A stretch of DNA of 64,000 nt from assembly GCA_029555205.1 (NCBI GenBank), contig JAKPTB010000104.1, forward strand, positions 1 to 64,000. The letters run 5' to 3'. Of this stretch, positions 18,225 to 26,349 are shown one piece after another (the stretch's first letter is position 1; every line of letters starts with the position of its first letter). Both the position numbers and the translations under genes were made by a program. The DNA is from Bacillota bacterium (GTDB taxonomy: Bacteria; Bacillota; Desulfotomaculia; Desulfotomaculales; Pelotomaculaceae). The notes below the pieces were generated by a model. The model was not told where the DNA came from. It ran no database searches and worked only from the letters and a program-made list of their open reading frames with translations.

Positions 18225-19349
18225 TTACTTCTTTCCAACCGGCCAGATAATTGCCGTCGCTCCCCTGGCATCGGTGATATTCAAATGGAGTTCGACACCC
18301 ACCTCTGCCGACAACAACGAAGGTATCGCGTTAAATCCCGCCTGCGGCGCTCCCGCCTGCCAGCGGAGTACAGGATAGCCGGCCCCATCCTCGATGCCCC
18401 AGACATACACGAAATCCCAGCCTGCATAGGTGGAGCGGAGCTGCATTTCCCCGGTGGCTCTCGGCTCACCTTTGCCGGTGTCCCACTGGCCGGTGGTGTC
18501 ACTGTCATAGTAAGAAGTGTATACGATTCCTTCGTTTAACCCTACCAGGCCGCCCACATCTTCACTGCCGGTAACGGCGCCAGTCGCGTAACAATACGAG
18601 ACCAACTCTTCACTGCATCCCGCCAGGCCGCCGACGTATTTGTTTCCTTTTACATTGCCTGCAGCATAAGAGTCGGTGACTATCCATTCATTATAACCAA
18701 CCAGACCACCGGCATAATTATTCCCATTCACTCCGGCTACAGCATAAGAATTGGTGATCCTTCCAGATTTATAATTGTAACCAACCAGACCGCCGACGTA
18801 ATTATCTCCATTCACCTCTCCTGAAACGTAAGAACCGGAGACATGGTAATATACGAATCCCACCAGGCCGCCAACCATGTCTCTGCCGGTTACACTTACA
18901 TCCTCCAGAATGATATCCCGCAGAATGGCGTATTCCCCCGTATACCCGAAGAGGCCAACGTGATCCTCATCAGCCCGGTTGATGTAAAGGCCCCTGATAA
19001 CCTTTCCATCGCCGTTGAATGTGCCAATAAATGGTCTTTCGGGCATACCGATGGGCTCCCAGCCCCTGTCCTGGTTGTAGGGAGGCACGTCCAGATCAAT
19101 GTCGTCCAGCAATTTGAAATAGTAATAAGCATCCCGGTACTTACGCACGTTGTTCAACTGGTGTGCGTCAGCGATCAGGTAAGGGTTGCTCATCGTACCG
19201 CTACCGCCGGCGAAATCAGCCTGGACCTGTTTTGCGTTAACCATACCGGCAGTTTCTCCGGCGCCTTCCAAAGCCGGTTCCTGCACTGCAGCGCCGACCG
19301 TCCCGGTACCGTTATTTGGGGTCCCGTTGTTTATTACAGCGGCCCGCAA
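18225..19349 (-). CDS. S-layer/GLUG-repeat surface protein, 5' fragment without signal peptide
   Basis: 374 residues beginning at a TTG. The module (G-G-S-G-T-M-S-N-P-Y-L-I-A-D-A-H-Q-L, then G-W-E-P-I-G, then repeated V-G-G-L-V-G-Y-N units) is a duplicate of the one in the next fragment. The last seven residues are out of frame: at the CCCC run 18262-18265 one base appears lost, after which the original sequence continues in the next frame. No hydrophobic export signal precedes residue 1, and an in-frame TGA lies five codons upstream. The gene therefore looks 5'-truncated as well as frameshifted. Confidence 0.8.
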   Translation of the reverse strand: MRAAVINNGTPNNGTGTVGAAVQEPALEGAGETAGMVNAKQVQADFAGGSGTMSNPYLIADAHQLNNVRKYRDAYYYFKLLDDIDLDVPPYNQDRGWEPIGMPERPFIGTFNGDGKVIRGLYINRADEDHVGLFGYTGEYAILRDIILEDVSVTGRDMVGGLVGFVYYHVSGSYVSGEVNGDNYVGGLVGYNYKSGRITNSYAVAGVNGNNYAGGLVGYNEWIVTDSYAAGNVKGNKYVGGLAGCSEELVSYCYATGAVTGSEDVGGLVGLNEGIVYTSYYDSDTTGQWDTGKGEPRATGEMQLRSTYAGWDFVYVWGIEDGAGYPVLRWQAGAPQAGFNAIPSLLSAEVGVELHLNITDARGATAIIWPVGKK

Positions 19350-19432
19350 TGTTAGAAAATTTCATAATCTTAGAATTTACTGTCACATGTATTCAACATT
19401 TCTTATTAAATACCTTTTTTTAATAAAACACC

Positions 19433-19464
19433 CAAAAAAAGAGGGACAGGGCTTGTCCCTGTCC
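19433..19464 (-). terminator. Rho-independent terminator
   Basis: Minus-strand stem GGACAGGG/CCCTGTCC (8 bp, 5-base loop) followed by CTC and seven T. No recognised gene lies directly upstream, which makes it an orphan terminator about 80 bases before the surface-protein fragment. Confidence 0.75.
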
Positions 19465-19798
19465 TGCTTTATCTACTTTATTTTTACCACTACCCAAAAC
19501 TATCCTTTGGCTCCTGCTTAGTTAACCTAAAGCAAGCTTGACGGGGTCATGGCCTGTTACCGGGCAGAAACCTGCTTCATCCCGCCGCGCCAGCCTCTTT
19601 GAACAACCCGCCGATGGGTCCGCCGGCTACCTCCACGACTACTTCAGCAGAACAACTGCTTGGCGCAGAATTATTCATTGCCGGTTTCAAGGAGGACATG
19701 GTTCCGTCACAATGATCCCGGCACCCGGAATGGTACATGAGTTTTTCGGCCCAAAACTAATTCTTAGCAGATCAGTTTGGCGGCAATTAAAAAGGGCA
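19465..19798. other. Interval between two minus-strand terminators, no recognised gene
   Basis: About 330 bases bounded by the thi-operon terminator and the orphan terminator at 19433-19464. On the minus strand a 40-codon frame (19577-19699, ATG start, ending G-G-L-F-K-E-A-G-A-A-G) is open, but it has only a weak ribosome binding site. The plus strand has a 126-codon frame (19538-19918) that resembles no family I know. It may hold a small RNA, a small protein or the remnant of a gene. Confidence 0.4.
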
Positions 19799-19832
19799 AT
19801 AAAAAAACTACCGGTAAAACTCTTCGATAGTT
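19799..19832 (-). terminator. Terminator of the thi operon
   Basis: Minus-strand stem AACTATCG / CGGTAGTT (one G-U pair) with an 11-base loop, followed by seven T, about 130 bases after the last gene of the operon. Confidence 0.7.
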
Positions 19833-19959
19833 CAGTGCAAAGCCCAGCAAAGCCCCGCGGCTGGCGGGTTTTTACAGGTGCTCCTGTTATTGAGTTGAAA
19901 ATCGTCTTTTCCCCTTGACAAGTGCAGTAGATTAAACTTCATAACCTTCAAGTTGCAGT

Positions 19960-20568
19960 TTACTTGAATGAGCACCCGCCATATCCGGCCTTGAACCTGC
20001 CGGCCAGCTCAGCCGGGTGAGGACAGGTCATCGCCTCGCTCATCACACAGACTCCCCTGGCCCCTGCCCCTAAAACATCCCTTACTTTGTCCTCCGTGAT
20101 CCCGCCAATGGCATAAACCGGGATCTCTACGGCAGCGCACACATCCCGCAAAAAAGACAGCCCCCTGGGCGGGACTCCTTTTTTGCTTTCCGTGGGAAAG
20201 ATGTGTCCCGCGATTAAATAAGCGGCTCCTAACCGCTGCGCCTCTTCCGCCTCACTTACAGAATGGACGGAAGCACCTACACGGGAAAACTGTTTGAGTC
20301 CGTTCCGGTATTTCCTCAAATCCGGCATTGCTAAATGAAGGGTATCACATTTAAGCTCTACCGCTGCTTCCTTATATTTATTTATGATCAGCGGCACCTT
20401 GTGCTTCAGGCAGATATCTCTTACGCTTTCCGCTAACCTTTTATATTCAGTTAAACTCAAATCCTTTTCCCGCAACAGAATGGCCCGGGGTTTTCCCTGA
20501 GCAATCTGGTCAAGCCGCTTTAAGAAATCATCCTGACACATCTTCCGGTTAGTCACACAAATAAGCAT
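19960..20568 (-). CDS. tenI: Thiamine phosphate synthase-family protein, probably thiazole tautomerase TenI
   Basis: 202-residue TIM-barrel protein of the ThiE/TenI family. The N-terminal L-L-R-E-K-D-L-S and the later V-G-A-S-V-H-S-V-S-E-A-E, then A-G-H-I-F-P-T-E-S-K-K-G-V-P-P-R-G-L are family motifs. The G-H-I-F-x-T-x-x-K-K-G-x-x-x-R-G form is closer to TenI, which aromatises the thiazole ring, than to ThiE, which couples thiazole and pyrimidine. That fits an operon that otherwise makes only thiazole. ThiE remains possible. It starts eight bases after thiH and is the last gene. Confidence 0.75.
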   Translation of the reverse strand: MLICVTNRKMCQDDFLKRLDQIAQGKPRAILLREKDLSLTEYKRLAESVRDICLKHKVPLIINKYKEAAVELKCDTLHLAMPDLRKYRNGLKQFSRVGASVHSVSEAEEAQRLGAAYLIAGHIFPTESKKGVPPRGLSFLRDVCAAVEIPVYAIGGITEDKVRDVLGAGARGVCVMSEAMTCPHPAELAGRFKAGYGGCSFK

Positions 20569-20576
20569 AGAATCAC

Positions 20577-21731
20577 CTAGACCCGGATGTAATCGTTATA
20601 AACCGGCTGCAGTCCCCGGCTCAGAATCATTTGATGTACTTCCCTTACACTCCGGGGATCAGAAATCTCAAACTGCTCATCGCCTTTTTCTTCTACCAGA
20701 TGTCCGCCCACCCCAACCCTGACGCCGGCGGAAATTTTGGTGGCAACCATTCCGATAACATGATCCCGGAATTGTGCTCTTTCTCTTGTGGAGATGGTAA
20801 TACCGGCAAAGGGCATAAATAAACGATAAGCGAGCATTACATGTAAGAGTTGCTTTTCCTGGACATCACGGGGATTATTCCCGGCATTATTAATATAAGG
20901 TCTTAAGCGGGGGACAGAAAAGGAAATCTCCGCATGAGGATACTTTTGTTGAATAAAATAAGCATGTAAACCGGTGGCAAAAACATCCTTGCGATAATCA
21001 TCCAGCCCCAGAAGAGCGCCGAAGGCAACCCCGCGCATGCCGGCCAGGAGCGCCCTCTCCTGGGCATGGAAACGGTAGGGATAAACCCTCTTCGGTCCTC
21101 TAACATGAACCTCCTCATACTTATCTGGATTGTAAGTTTCCTGGTAAACACAAACATAATCCGCGCCGCATTCATGTAAATATCTATATTCATTAACATT
21201 CAAGGGATAGATTTCCAAACTGACGGAGGAAAAATACTTTGCCGCCATTTTAACGGCTTCTCCAATATACGCCGGTCCCGACTGCCGGCGTGATTCCCCG
21301 GTGAGAATCAGGATGTCCTGCAGCCCGGTTGCCGCAATGGCCCTGAGTTCTCCTTCCAATTCGTTAGTTGTAAGTTTTCCCCGGCGGATTCTATTTTTAT
21401 AATTAAAGCCACAATAGACACAATGGTTTTCACAGTAGTTTGCGATATACAAAGGGGTAAAAAGGTGCACAGAATTGCCAAAATGCTTTCTCGTCTCCCG
21501 CAGTGCCCTTTGTGCCATTTCTTCCAAATAGGGCATAGCTGCCGGAGATAGGACAGCGGCATAATCATCAATGGATAATTGTTCCTTCAGCAGTGCCCTT
21601 TGCACATCCTGGCCGGTATAGTGCCGGTAGTCATATTCCCTCAGGTGCTTTAATACTTTGTCCATAAGATCTGAATCAATTGCTTCCATACCATCTAAAT
21701 AGGCCATGTGGTCAATCTTATGCAGTGCCAT
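20577..21731 (-). CDS. thiH: 2-iminoacetate synthase ThiH (radical SAM)
   Basis: Cleaves tyrosine to dehydroglycine for thiazole synthesis in anaerobes. The 384-residue product has the radical SAM cluster motif C-E-N-H-C-V-Y-C-G-F near residue 100 and the C-terminal biotin/thiamin-synthase-associated region. The ribosome binding site GGAGG lies seven bases before the ATG. It starts two bases after thiG stops. Choice of ThiH instead of the oxygen-dependent ThiO agrees with an anaerobe. Confidence 0.95.
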   Translation of the reverse strand: MALHKIDHMAYLDGMEAIDSDLMDKVLKHLREYDYRHYTGQDVQRALLKEQLSIDDYAAVLSPAAMPYLEEMAQRALRETRKHFGNSVHLFTPLYIANYCENHCVYCGFNYKNRIRRGKLTTNELEGELRAIAATGLQDILILTGESRRQSGPAYIGEAVKMAAKYFSSVSLEIYPLNVNEYRYLHECGADYVCVYQETYNPDKYEEVHVRGPKRVYPYRFHAQERALLAGMRGVAFGALLGLDDYRKDVFATGLHAYFIQQKYPHAEISFSVPRLRPYINNAGNNPRDVQEKQLLHVMLAYRLFMPFAGITISTRERAQFRDHVIGMVATKISAGVRVGVGGHLVEEKGDEQFEISDPRSVREVHQMILSRGLQPVYNDYIRV

Positions 21732-21733
21732 GG

Positions 21734-22501
21734 TTAATCCTCCAAAAACCCGGTCAAAGGACTGGAAGCCTCTGCCCCTTTGTCTAACACCCGGCCGAGT
21801 CCGGCCAGGTAAGCGGCGCGGCCGGCCTCAATGGCCAGCTTGAATGCTTTTGCCATGAGAGCAACATTGTTTGCTGTGGCTACAGCGGTATTACACATGA
21901 TGGCATCGACACCCATTTCCATAGCCTCGCAAGCCTGGGAGGGGCATCCAATGCCTGCATCAACAATGATGGGCAAATCAATTTCATCCAACAGGATTCT
22001 AATAAATTCCTTCGTACATAATCCTTTATTGGTGCCGATTGGTGCGCCCAAAGGCATAACCGCTGCGGCGCCTGCATCCACCAATGCCCTGGCCGTATAT
22101 AAATCGGGATACATATAGGGCATTACGATAAAACCTTCCCTGGCTAATATTTCCGTAGCCTTTACAGTTTCATAATTATCCGGTAGAAGGTACTTGGAAT
22201 CACGGATCACTTCCAGCTTAACAAAATCCCCGCAACCGATTTCTCTTGCCAGGCGGGCTATTCTCAGCGCTTCCCCGGCATTTCTCGCCCCGGAGGTGTT
22301 AGGTAGAATGGTAACGTCCTTTGGGATATAGTCGAGAATATTTTCTTCCCCCCCAAGATTGGCCCGGCGCAGGGCCAGTGTTACCATCTGGGCTCCCCCG
22401 TTTTCCACAACGGCTTTCACTATATCCAGGGAAAATTTACCCGACCCCAGGATAAACCTGGATTGAAATTCATGACCGCCAAGAATTAATTTATCATCCA
22501 T
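21734..22501 (-). CDS. thiG: Thiazole synthase ThiG
   Basis: Condenses dehydroglycine, deoxyxylulose phosphate and ThiS thiocarboxylate into the thiazole. The 255-residue product has [19 protein letters not shown] and the C-terminal [21 protein letters not shown] motif; V-K-L-E-V-I is where the Schiff-base lysine lies. A longer frame starts at 22531 inside thiF, but the ATG at 22501 has GGGAGGAG eight bases before it and matches the family start. Confidence 0.96.
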   Translation of the reverse strand: MDDKLILGGHEFQSRFILGSGKFSLDIVKAVVENGGAQMVTLALRRANLGGEENILDYIPKDVTILPNTSGARNAGEALRIARLAREIGCGDFVKLEVIRDSKYLLPDNYETVKATEILAREGFIVMPYMYPDLYTARALVDAGAAAVMPLGAPIGTNKGLCTKEFIRILLDEIDLPIIVDAGIGCPSQACEAMEMGVDAIMCNTAVATANNVALMAKAFKLAIEAGRAAYLAGLGRVLDKGAEASSPLTGFLED

Positions 22502-22523
22502 TTCTCCATCTCCTCCCATACTC

Positions 22524-23327
22524 TCATACATCTTCTATCCCGAGCAAGAGCCGCAAAACCATGTTGGCCTGGTGGCCGGCACAAATAAGCACTCTTGGCG
22601 CCATCAATCCTCTCCCGATTTTTGCTTCGCTTACAAAATCCCCGCAGACATACAGATCCCTCATTACTTTTTTGGTTTGAATCAAATTTGAACTGTCATA
22701 CCCGGCCAAACCGGAGGCGGCGACAATTTTAACACCCGGGAGTTTTTCCAAAACTGTGTTGACCAGCATTGCCTTTTCCCTGGCTTTATCAAAGGCTTCA
22801 CAAATAATATCATAGCCGCTGAATAATTCTACAACATTATCTTCTGTTACCTTTGCCGTTTTTACCTCCACCAAAATGTAGGGGTTTATTTGCTCAATCT
22901 GTTGTTTTAAGGCAATTGTTTTCGGCATCCCCAAATGACTCAGGTAATAACTCTGGCGGTTTAAATTACTGGGTTCTACAAGATCAAAATCCACCAGGAG
23001 CAACTGTCCGACACCGCTTCTGGCCAGCATAACGGCAATATTTGAACCCAGGCCTCCTAACCCGGCAATGGCCACCTTACCTTTTTTCAATCTTTCCTGA
23101 ACATGAGGCAAATGCCTTGCCATCATCATGCTCTCAAGCTCTTCTGGTCCGGGCATAACCCCTTTTGGTATGATGGTTATGGTATCATTTTCCGACAGCG
23201 GATAATCTTCTTCAATCTGAAAGCCGTTCAGGATCACAATGTCATTTTCATTGCCCACCAGCTCTCTGATTTGAAAAGCAGTTTGACACTCAAAATCTCT
23301 CTTTTGTCCGTTGACAGTTAATTTCAT
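22524..23327 (-). CDS. thiF: ThiS adenylyltransferase ThiF, with N-terminal ThiS-like domain
   Basis: Activates the C-terminus of ThiS by adenylation. Residues from about 75 on form the E1-like domain: nucleotide-binding G-L-G-G-L-G-S-N, then [14 protein letters not shown]. Residues 1-60 form an extra beta-grasp ThiS-like domain (M-K-L-T-V-N-G, I-I-P-K-G-V-M) that lacks a terminal Gly-Gly and so cannot carry sulfur. The 267-residue length reflects this fusion. It begins three bases after thiS, which does have the Gly-Gly end. Confidence 0.93.
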   Translation of the reverse strand: MKLTVNGQKRDFECQTAFQIRELVGNENDIVILNGFQIEEDYPLSENDTITIIPKGVMPGPEELESMMMARHLPHVQERLKKGKVAIAGLGGLGSNIAVMLARSGVGQLLLVDFDLVEPSNLNRQSYYLSHLGMPKTIALKQQIEQINPYILVEVKTAKVTEDNVVELFSGYDIICEAFDKAREKAMLVNTVLEKLPGVKIVAASGLAGYDSSNLIQTKKVMRDLYVCGDFVSEAKIGRGLMAPRVLICAGHQANMVLRLLLGIEDV

Positions 23328-23330
23328 TTC

Positions 23331-23525
23331 TCAACCCCCACCAACAAAGCTGACAATTTCCAGCTTGTCTTCATTTTTGAGCATCACATCCTTGTATGCG
23401 GATTTGGGTATAATTTTTCCGTTAAGTTCCACGGCAATTAACCTGATATCATAGTTTTGAGCCACGAGAAAATCCAACAAACTTTTATTCTCCTCCAGAG
23501 AAATAACCTTTCCGTTAACTTTCAT
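23331..23525 (-). CDS. thiS: Sulfur carrier protein ThiS
   Basis: 64-residue beta-grasp protein beginning M-K-V-N-G-K and ending S-F-V-G-G-G. The C-terminal glycines are the site of adenylation and thiocarboxylate formation, giving the sulfur of the thiazole ring. A ribosome binding site AAGGAAG lies nine bases upstream. First gene of the operon, 29 bases after the leader hairpin. Confidence 0.93.
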   Translation of the reverse strand: MKVNGKVISLEENKSLLDFLVAQNYDIRLIAVELNGKIIPKSAYKDVMLKNEDKLEIVSFVGGG

Positions 23526-23553
23526 TTATTCACTTCCTTCGCCAGATAATAAA

Positions 23554-23608
23554 AATAGCACAAAATGAATTTACACCCTTTCGGTGGTGTACCCCATTTT
23601 GTGCTATT
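23554..23608 (-). promoter_or_regulatory. thi operon leader hairpin / attenuator
   Basis: A perfect 14-bp stem (23554-23567 with 23595-23608) encloses 27 bases that contain a second hairpin, ACACC/GGTGT (23573-23577 with 23586-23590). On the minus strand the stem is followed by TTTTT, so it can act as a terminator. It lies between the promoter at 23625-23653 and thiS, inside the transcript. No TPP-riboswitch core (CUGAGA ... ACCUGAUC) is present. It may also stop transcription from ppdK. A covariance search is needed to compare it with the thiS RNA motif that, as I recall, has been proposed in Firmicutes. Confidence 0.7.
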
Positions 23609-23624
23609 AAACTGTCTTTAAAAT

Positions 23625-23653
23625 AATATATGACAACTTACTTTTATTGTCAA
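23625..23653 (-). promoter_or_regulatory. thi operon sigma-A promoter with internal inverted repeat
   Basis: TTGACA (23648-23653), a 17-base spacer, and TATATT (23625-23630), giving a start near 23617. The -35 and the end of the spacer form an inverted repeat TGACAA ... TTGTCA, a possible operator. About 50 bases after the ppdK stop. Confidence 0.8.
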
Positions 23654-23700
23654 TCACTAAAGCTGGGAAATTTAAGCCTACTTTTTTTATCTTACTTCGA

Positions 23701-26349
23701 TCAGTCTTTGTTGATTAAGGCCGCCCGGGCTGCCGCCAGTCTGGCGATGGGTACCCGGAAGGGCGAGCAACTGACATAATCCAAGCCGATTTCCTGGCAG
23801 AACTCAATGGATGATGGTTCCCCGCCGTGCTCTCCACAGATCCCGATCAACAGGTCCGGAGTGGTCTTGCGTCCCTGTTCCACGGTCCATTTCATTAATT
23901 TACCCACACCCTTGCGGTCCAGTACCATAAAGGGGTTTTCGGACAAAATCTTCCTGTCCTGATAGGCCTGGATGAATTTACCCTCAGCATCATCCCTGGA
24001 GAAGCCCAGCGTGGTCTGGGTCAGGTCATTGGTGCCAAAGGAAAAGAAATCAGCCGCTTGAGCCAATTCATCTGCCAGCAGGGCAGCCCGGGGTATTTCG
24101 ATCATGGTACCCACGGTGTAGTGGAAAGATATTCCGGTTTCTTTAATCACTTTATCAGCCTCGGCCACGATGATCTGACGCAGGAAAGACAGTTCATTGA
24201 GATCTATTACAAGGGGAATTTCAACTTCCGGAACGGGATTGAAACCTTCCTTAACTAACTGGGCTGTGGCAAGAAAAATTGCCCTGGCCTGCATGGCATA
24301 GATTTCAGGAAAAGTGATGCCCAGGCGGCAACCCCGGTGTCCCAGCATGGGGTTGAGTTCGGACAGGGCACGGACCTTGCGCAAAAGCTCTTCCTTTTTC
24401 TCAATCTCAGCCTTGCTTCCCTCTGTCAGCCGCAGCCGGGTTAACTCCACTAGAAGCTCCTCGGCATTGGGTAAGAATTCGTGGAGGGGCGGATCCAAAA
24501 GCCTGATTGTCACAGGCAGTCCGTCCATAGCTTTTAAGATCCCGTAGAAATCACCCTGCTGCATGGGCAGCAGCTTATCAAGGGCAGCTTGCCGCTCTGC
24601 TGTGCTGGTTGACAGAATCATTTCCTGAACAATGGGCAAACGGTCCTGGGCCATAAACATATGTTCGGTACGGGTCAAACCGATTCCCTCTGCTCCAAAT
24701 TCCCTGGATTTTGCGGCGTCCTGAGGGGTATCGGCATTTGCCCTGACGCCCAGGGTGCGGATCTGGTCGGCCCACTCCAGTAGTTGTTTAAATTCAGATG
24801 ACAGCTCGGGGTCGAGCATCGGCACTTCGCCAAGGATTACATTACCTGTGGAACCGTCTACAGAAATAATGTCACCCTTCCTGACCACCAGGTCTTCTAT
24901 TGAGAAAATGTTTTTTTCGTAATCAATACTTATGGATTCGCAGCCGCAAACGCAGGGTTTGCCCATCCCCCGCGCCACCACAGCAGCGTGGCTGGTCATC
25001 CCGCCCCGGGAGGTAAGGACACCCTGGGAGGCTACAATTCCATGGATGTCGTCAGGAGTTGTTTCAACACGAACCAGGATGTTTTTTTTACCTTCCGCGT
25101 TCAGTCTTTCGGCCTCGTCAGCATCAAATACAACAACCCCAGAGGCAGCACCGGGTGAAGCCGGCAGTCCTTTGGCTATAATGTTCAGCTTTGCTCCGCT
25201 GTCGATGCGCCGGTGCAGAAGCTGATCCAGTTGTCCGGGCTCAACCCGCAGCACAGCTTCCTCACGGGTGATTAAACCTTCATCAACCATGTCCACGGCA
25301 ATTTTGATGGCAGCCTGGGCCGTACGCTTCCCGCTGCGGGTCTGCAGAATCCAGAGTTTGCCCCGCTCCACTGTAAATTCGATATCCTGCATATCCCTGT
25401 AGTGCCTGCTCAAAAGCCCGCACATTTCGGCAAACTGACTGTAAATCTCCGGCATGTCCTGCTGCAGCGCCTCAATGGGCTGCGGTGTCCGGATCCCGGC
25501 CACCACATCTTCGCCCTGGGCGTTAATCAGGTACTCACCGTAGAGTTTATTTTCCCCGGTCGAAGGGTTGCGGGTAAAAGCAACGCCGGTGCCGCTGTCG
25601 TTCCCCAGGTTGCCGAAAACCATGACCTGTATATTTACGGCCGTCCCAAGGTCGTCCGGGATTTTATTAATTCTGCGGTAAACACAAGCCCGGTCGTTAT
25701 TCCAGGAATTAAAGACGGCATGAACCGCCATAAAAAGCTGTTCCATGGGCTCCTGGGGGAAGAGGCGGCCGGTTTCTTTCTGGATTAATTTTTTATATTC
25801 AGCAATAACCTCCCGCCAATCTCCGGCGGAAAGCTGGTTGTCCAGACAAATCCGGACCTTGTCCTTCTGGCAAGCTAGAATACTTTCAAATTTGTGGTGC
25901 TCCACTCCCATCACAACGTCACCGAACATATTGATAAAGCGGCGGTAGCAGTCAAGGGCGAACCGCTCGTCTCCGGTGGCGGAAGCCAGAGCTTCCGCGG
26001 TACGGTCATTTAAACCGAGGTTTAAGACTGTATCCATCATCCCGGGCATGGAAACAGGAGCACCTGAACGGACTGATACCAGCAGTGGATTGGCCTCGTC
26101 GCCAAACCTCTTCCCAGTTTTTTTCTCCAGTTGGGCAACACCATTCCGGATTTGTTCTTTCAGCCCTGCGGGAAACTGCTGACCCTGGGCGGTGAAATCC
26201 TTACAGGCCTCCGTTGTAACAATTAAACCAGGCGGAACAGGCAGGCCAATTTTGGTCATTTCGGCCAGGTTTGCTCCCTTTCCGCCCAGCAGGTTCTTCA
26301 TCCCGGCATTTCCTTCTTCAAACAGATAAACATATTTCTTACTTGACAT
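23701..26349 (-). CDS. ppdK: Pyruvate, phosphate dikinase
   Basis: Interconverts pyruvate + ATP + Pi with PEP + AMP + PPi. The 882-residue product has the N-terminal ATP-grasp domain (L-L-G-G-K-G-A-N-L-A-E-M), the phospho-histidine domain (G-G-M-T-S-H-A-A-V-V-A-R-G-M-G-K-P) and the PEP barrel with the catalytic cysteine motif V-S-C-S-P-F-R-V-P. The open frame reaches 26421, but the ATG at 26349 has AGAGGTG at correct spacing and begins the family sequence M-S-S-K-K-Y-V-Y-L-F. It overlaps the end of its regulator gene by 11 bases, so the two are coupled. Confidence 0.96.
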   Translation of the reverse strand: MSSKKYVYLFEEGNAGMKNLLGGKGANLAEMTKIGLPVPPGLIVTTEACKDFTAQGQQFPAGLKEQIRNGVAQLEKKTGKRFGDEANPLLVSVRSGAPVSMPGMMDTVLNLGLNDRTAEALASATGDERFALDCYRRFINMFGDVVMGVEHHKFESILACQKDKVRICLDNQLSAGDWREVIAEYKKLIQKETGRLFPQEPMEQLFMAVHAVFNSWNNDRACVYRRINKIPDDLGTAVNIQVMVFGNLGNDSGTGVAFTRNPSTGENKLYGEYLINAQGEDVVAGIRTPQPIEALQQDMPEIYSQFAEMCGLLSRHYRDMQDIEFTVERGKLWILQTRSGKRTAQAAIKIAVDMVDEGLITREEAVLRVEPGQLDQLLHRRIDSGAKLNIIAKGLPASPGAASGVVVFDADEAERLNAEGKKNILVRVETTPDDIHGIVASQGVLTSRGGMTSHAAVVARGMGKPCVCGCESISIDYEKNIFSIEDLVVRKGDIISVDGSTGNVILGEVPMLDPELSSEFKQLLEWADQIRTLGVRANADTPQDAAKSREFGAEGIGLTRTEHMFMAQDRLPIVQEMILSTSTAERQAALDKLLPMQQGDFYGILKAMDGLPVTIRLLDPPLHEFLPNAEELLVELTRLRLTEGSKAEIEKKEELLRKVRALSELNPMLGHRGCRLGITFPEIYAMQARAIFLATAQLVKEGFNPVPEVEIPLVIDLNELSFLRQIIVAEADKVIKETGISFHYTVGTMIEIPRAALLADELAQAADFFSFGTNDLTQTTLGFSRDDAEGKFIQAYQDRKILSENPFMVLDRKGVGKLMKWTVEQGRKTTPDLLIGICGEHGGEPSSIEFCQEIGLDYVSCSPFRVPIARLAAARAALINKD

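Noticed and set aside
19538-19918. 126-codon plus-strand frame
   Set aside because: No recognisable domain, no good ribosome binding site, and it crosses the thi operon terminator.
23526-23625. TPP riboswitch upstream of thiS
   Set aside because: The leader lacks the conserved TPP aptamer core and is too short.
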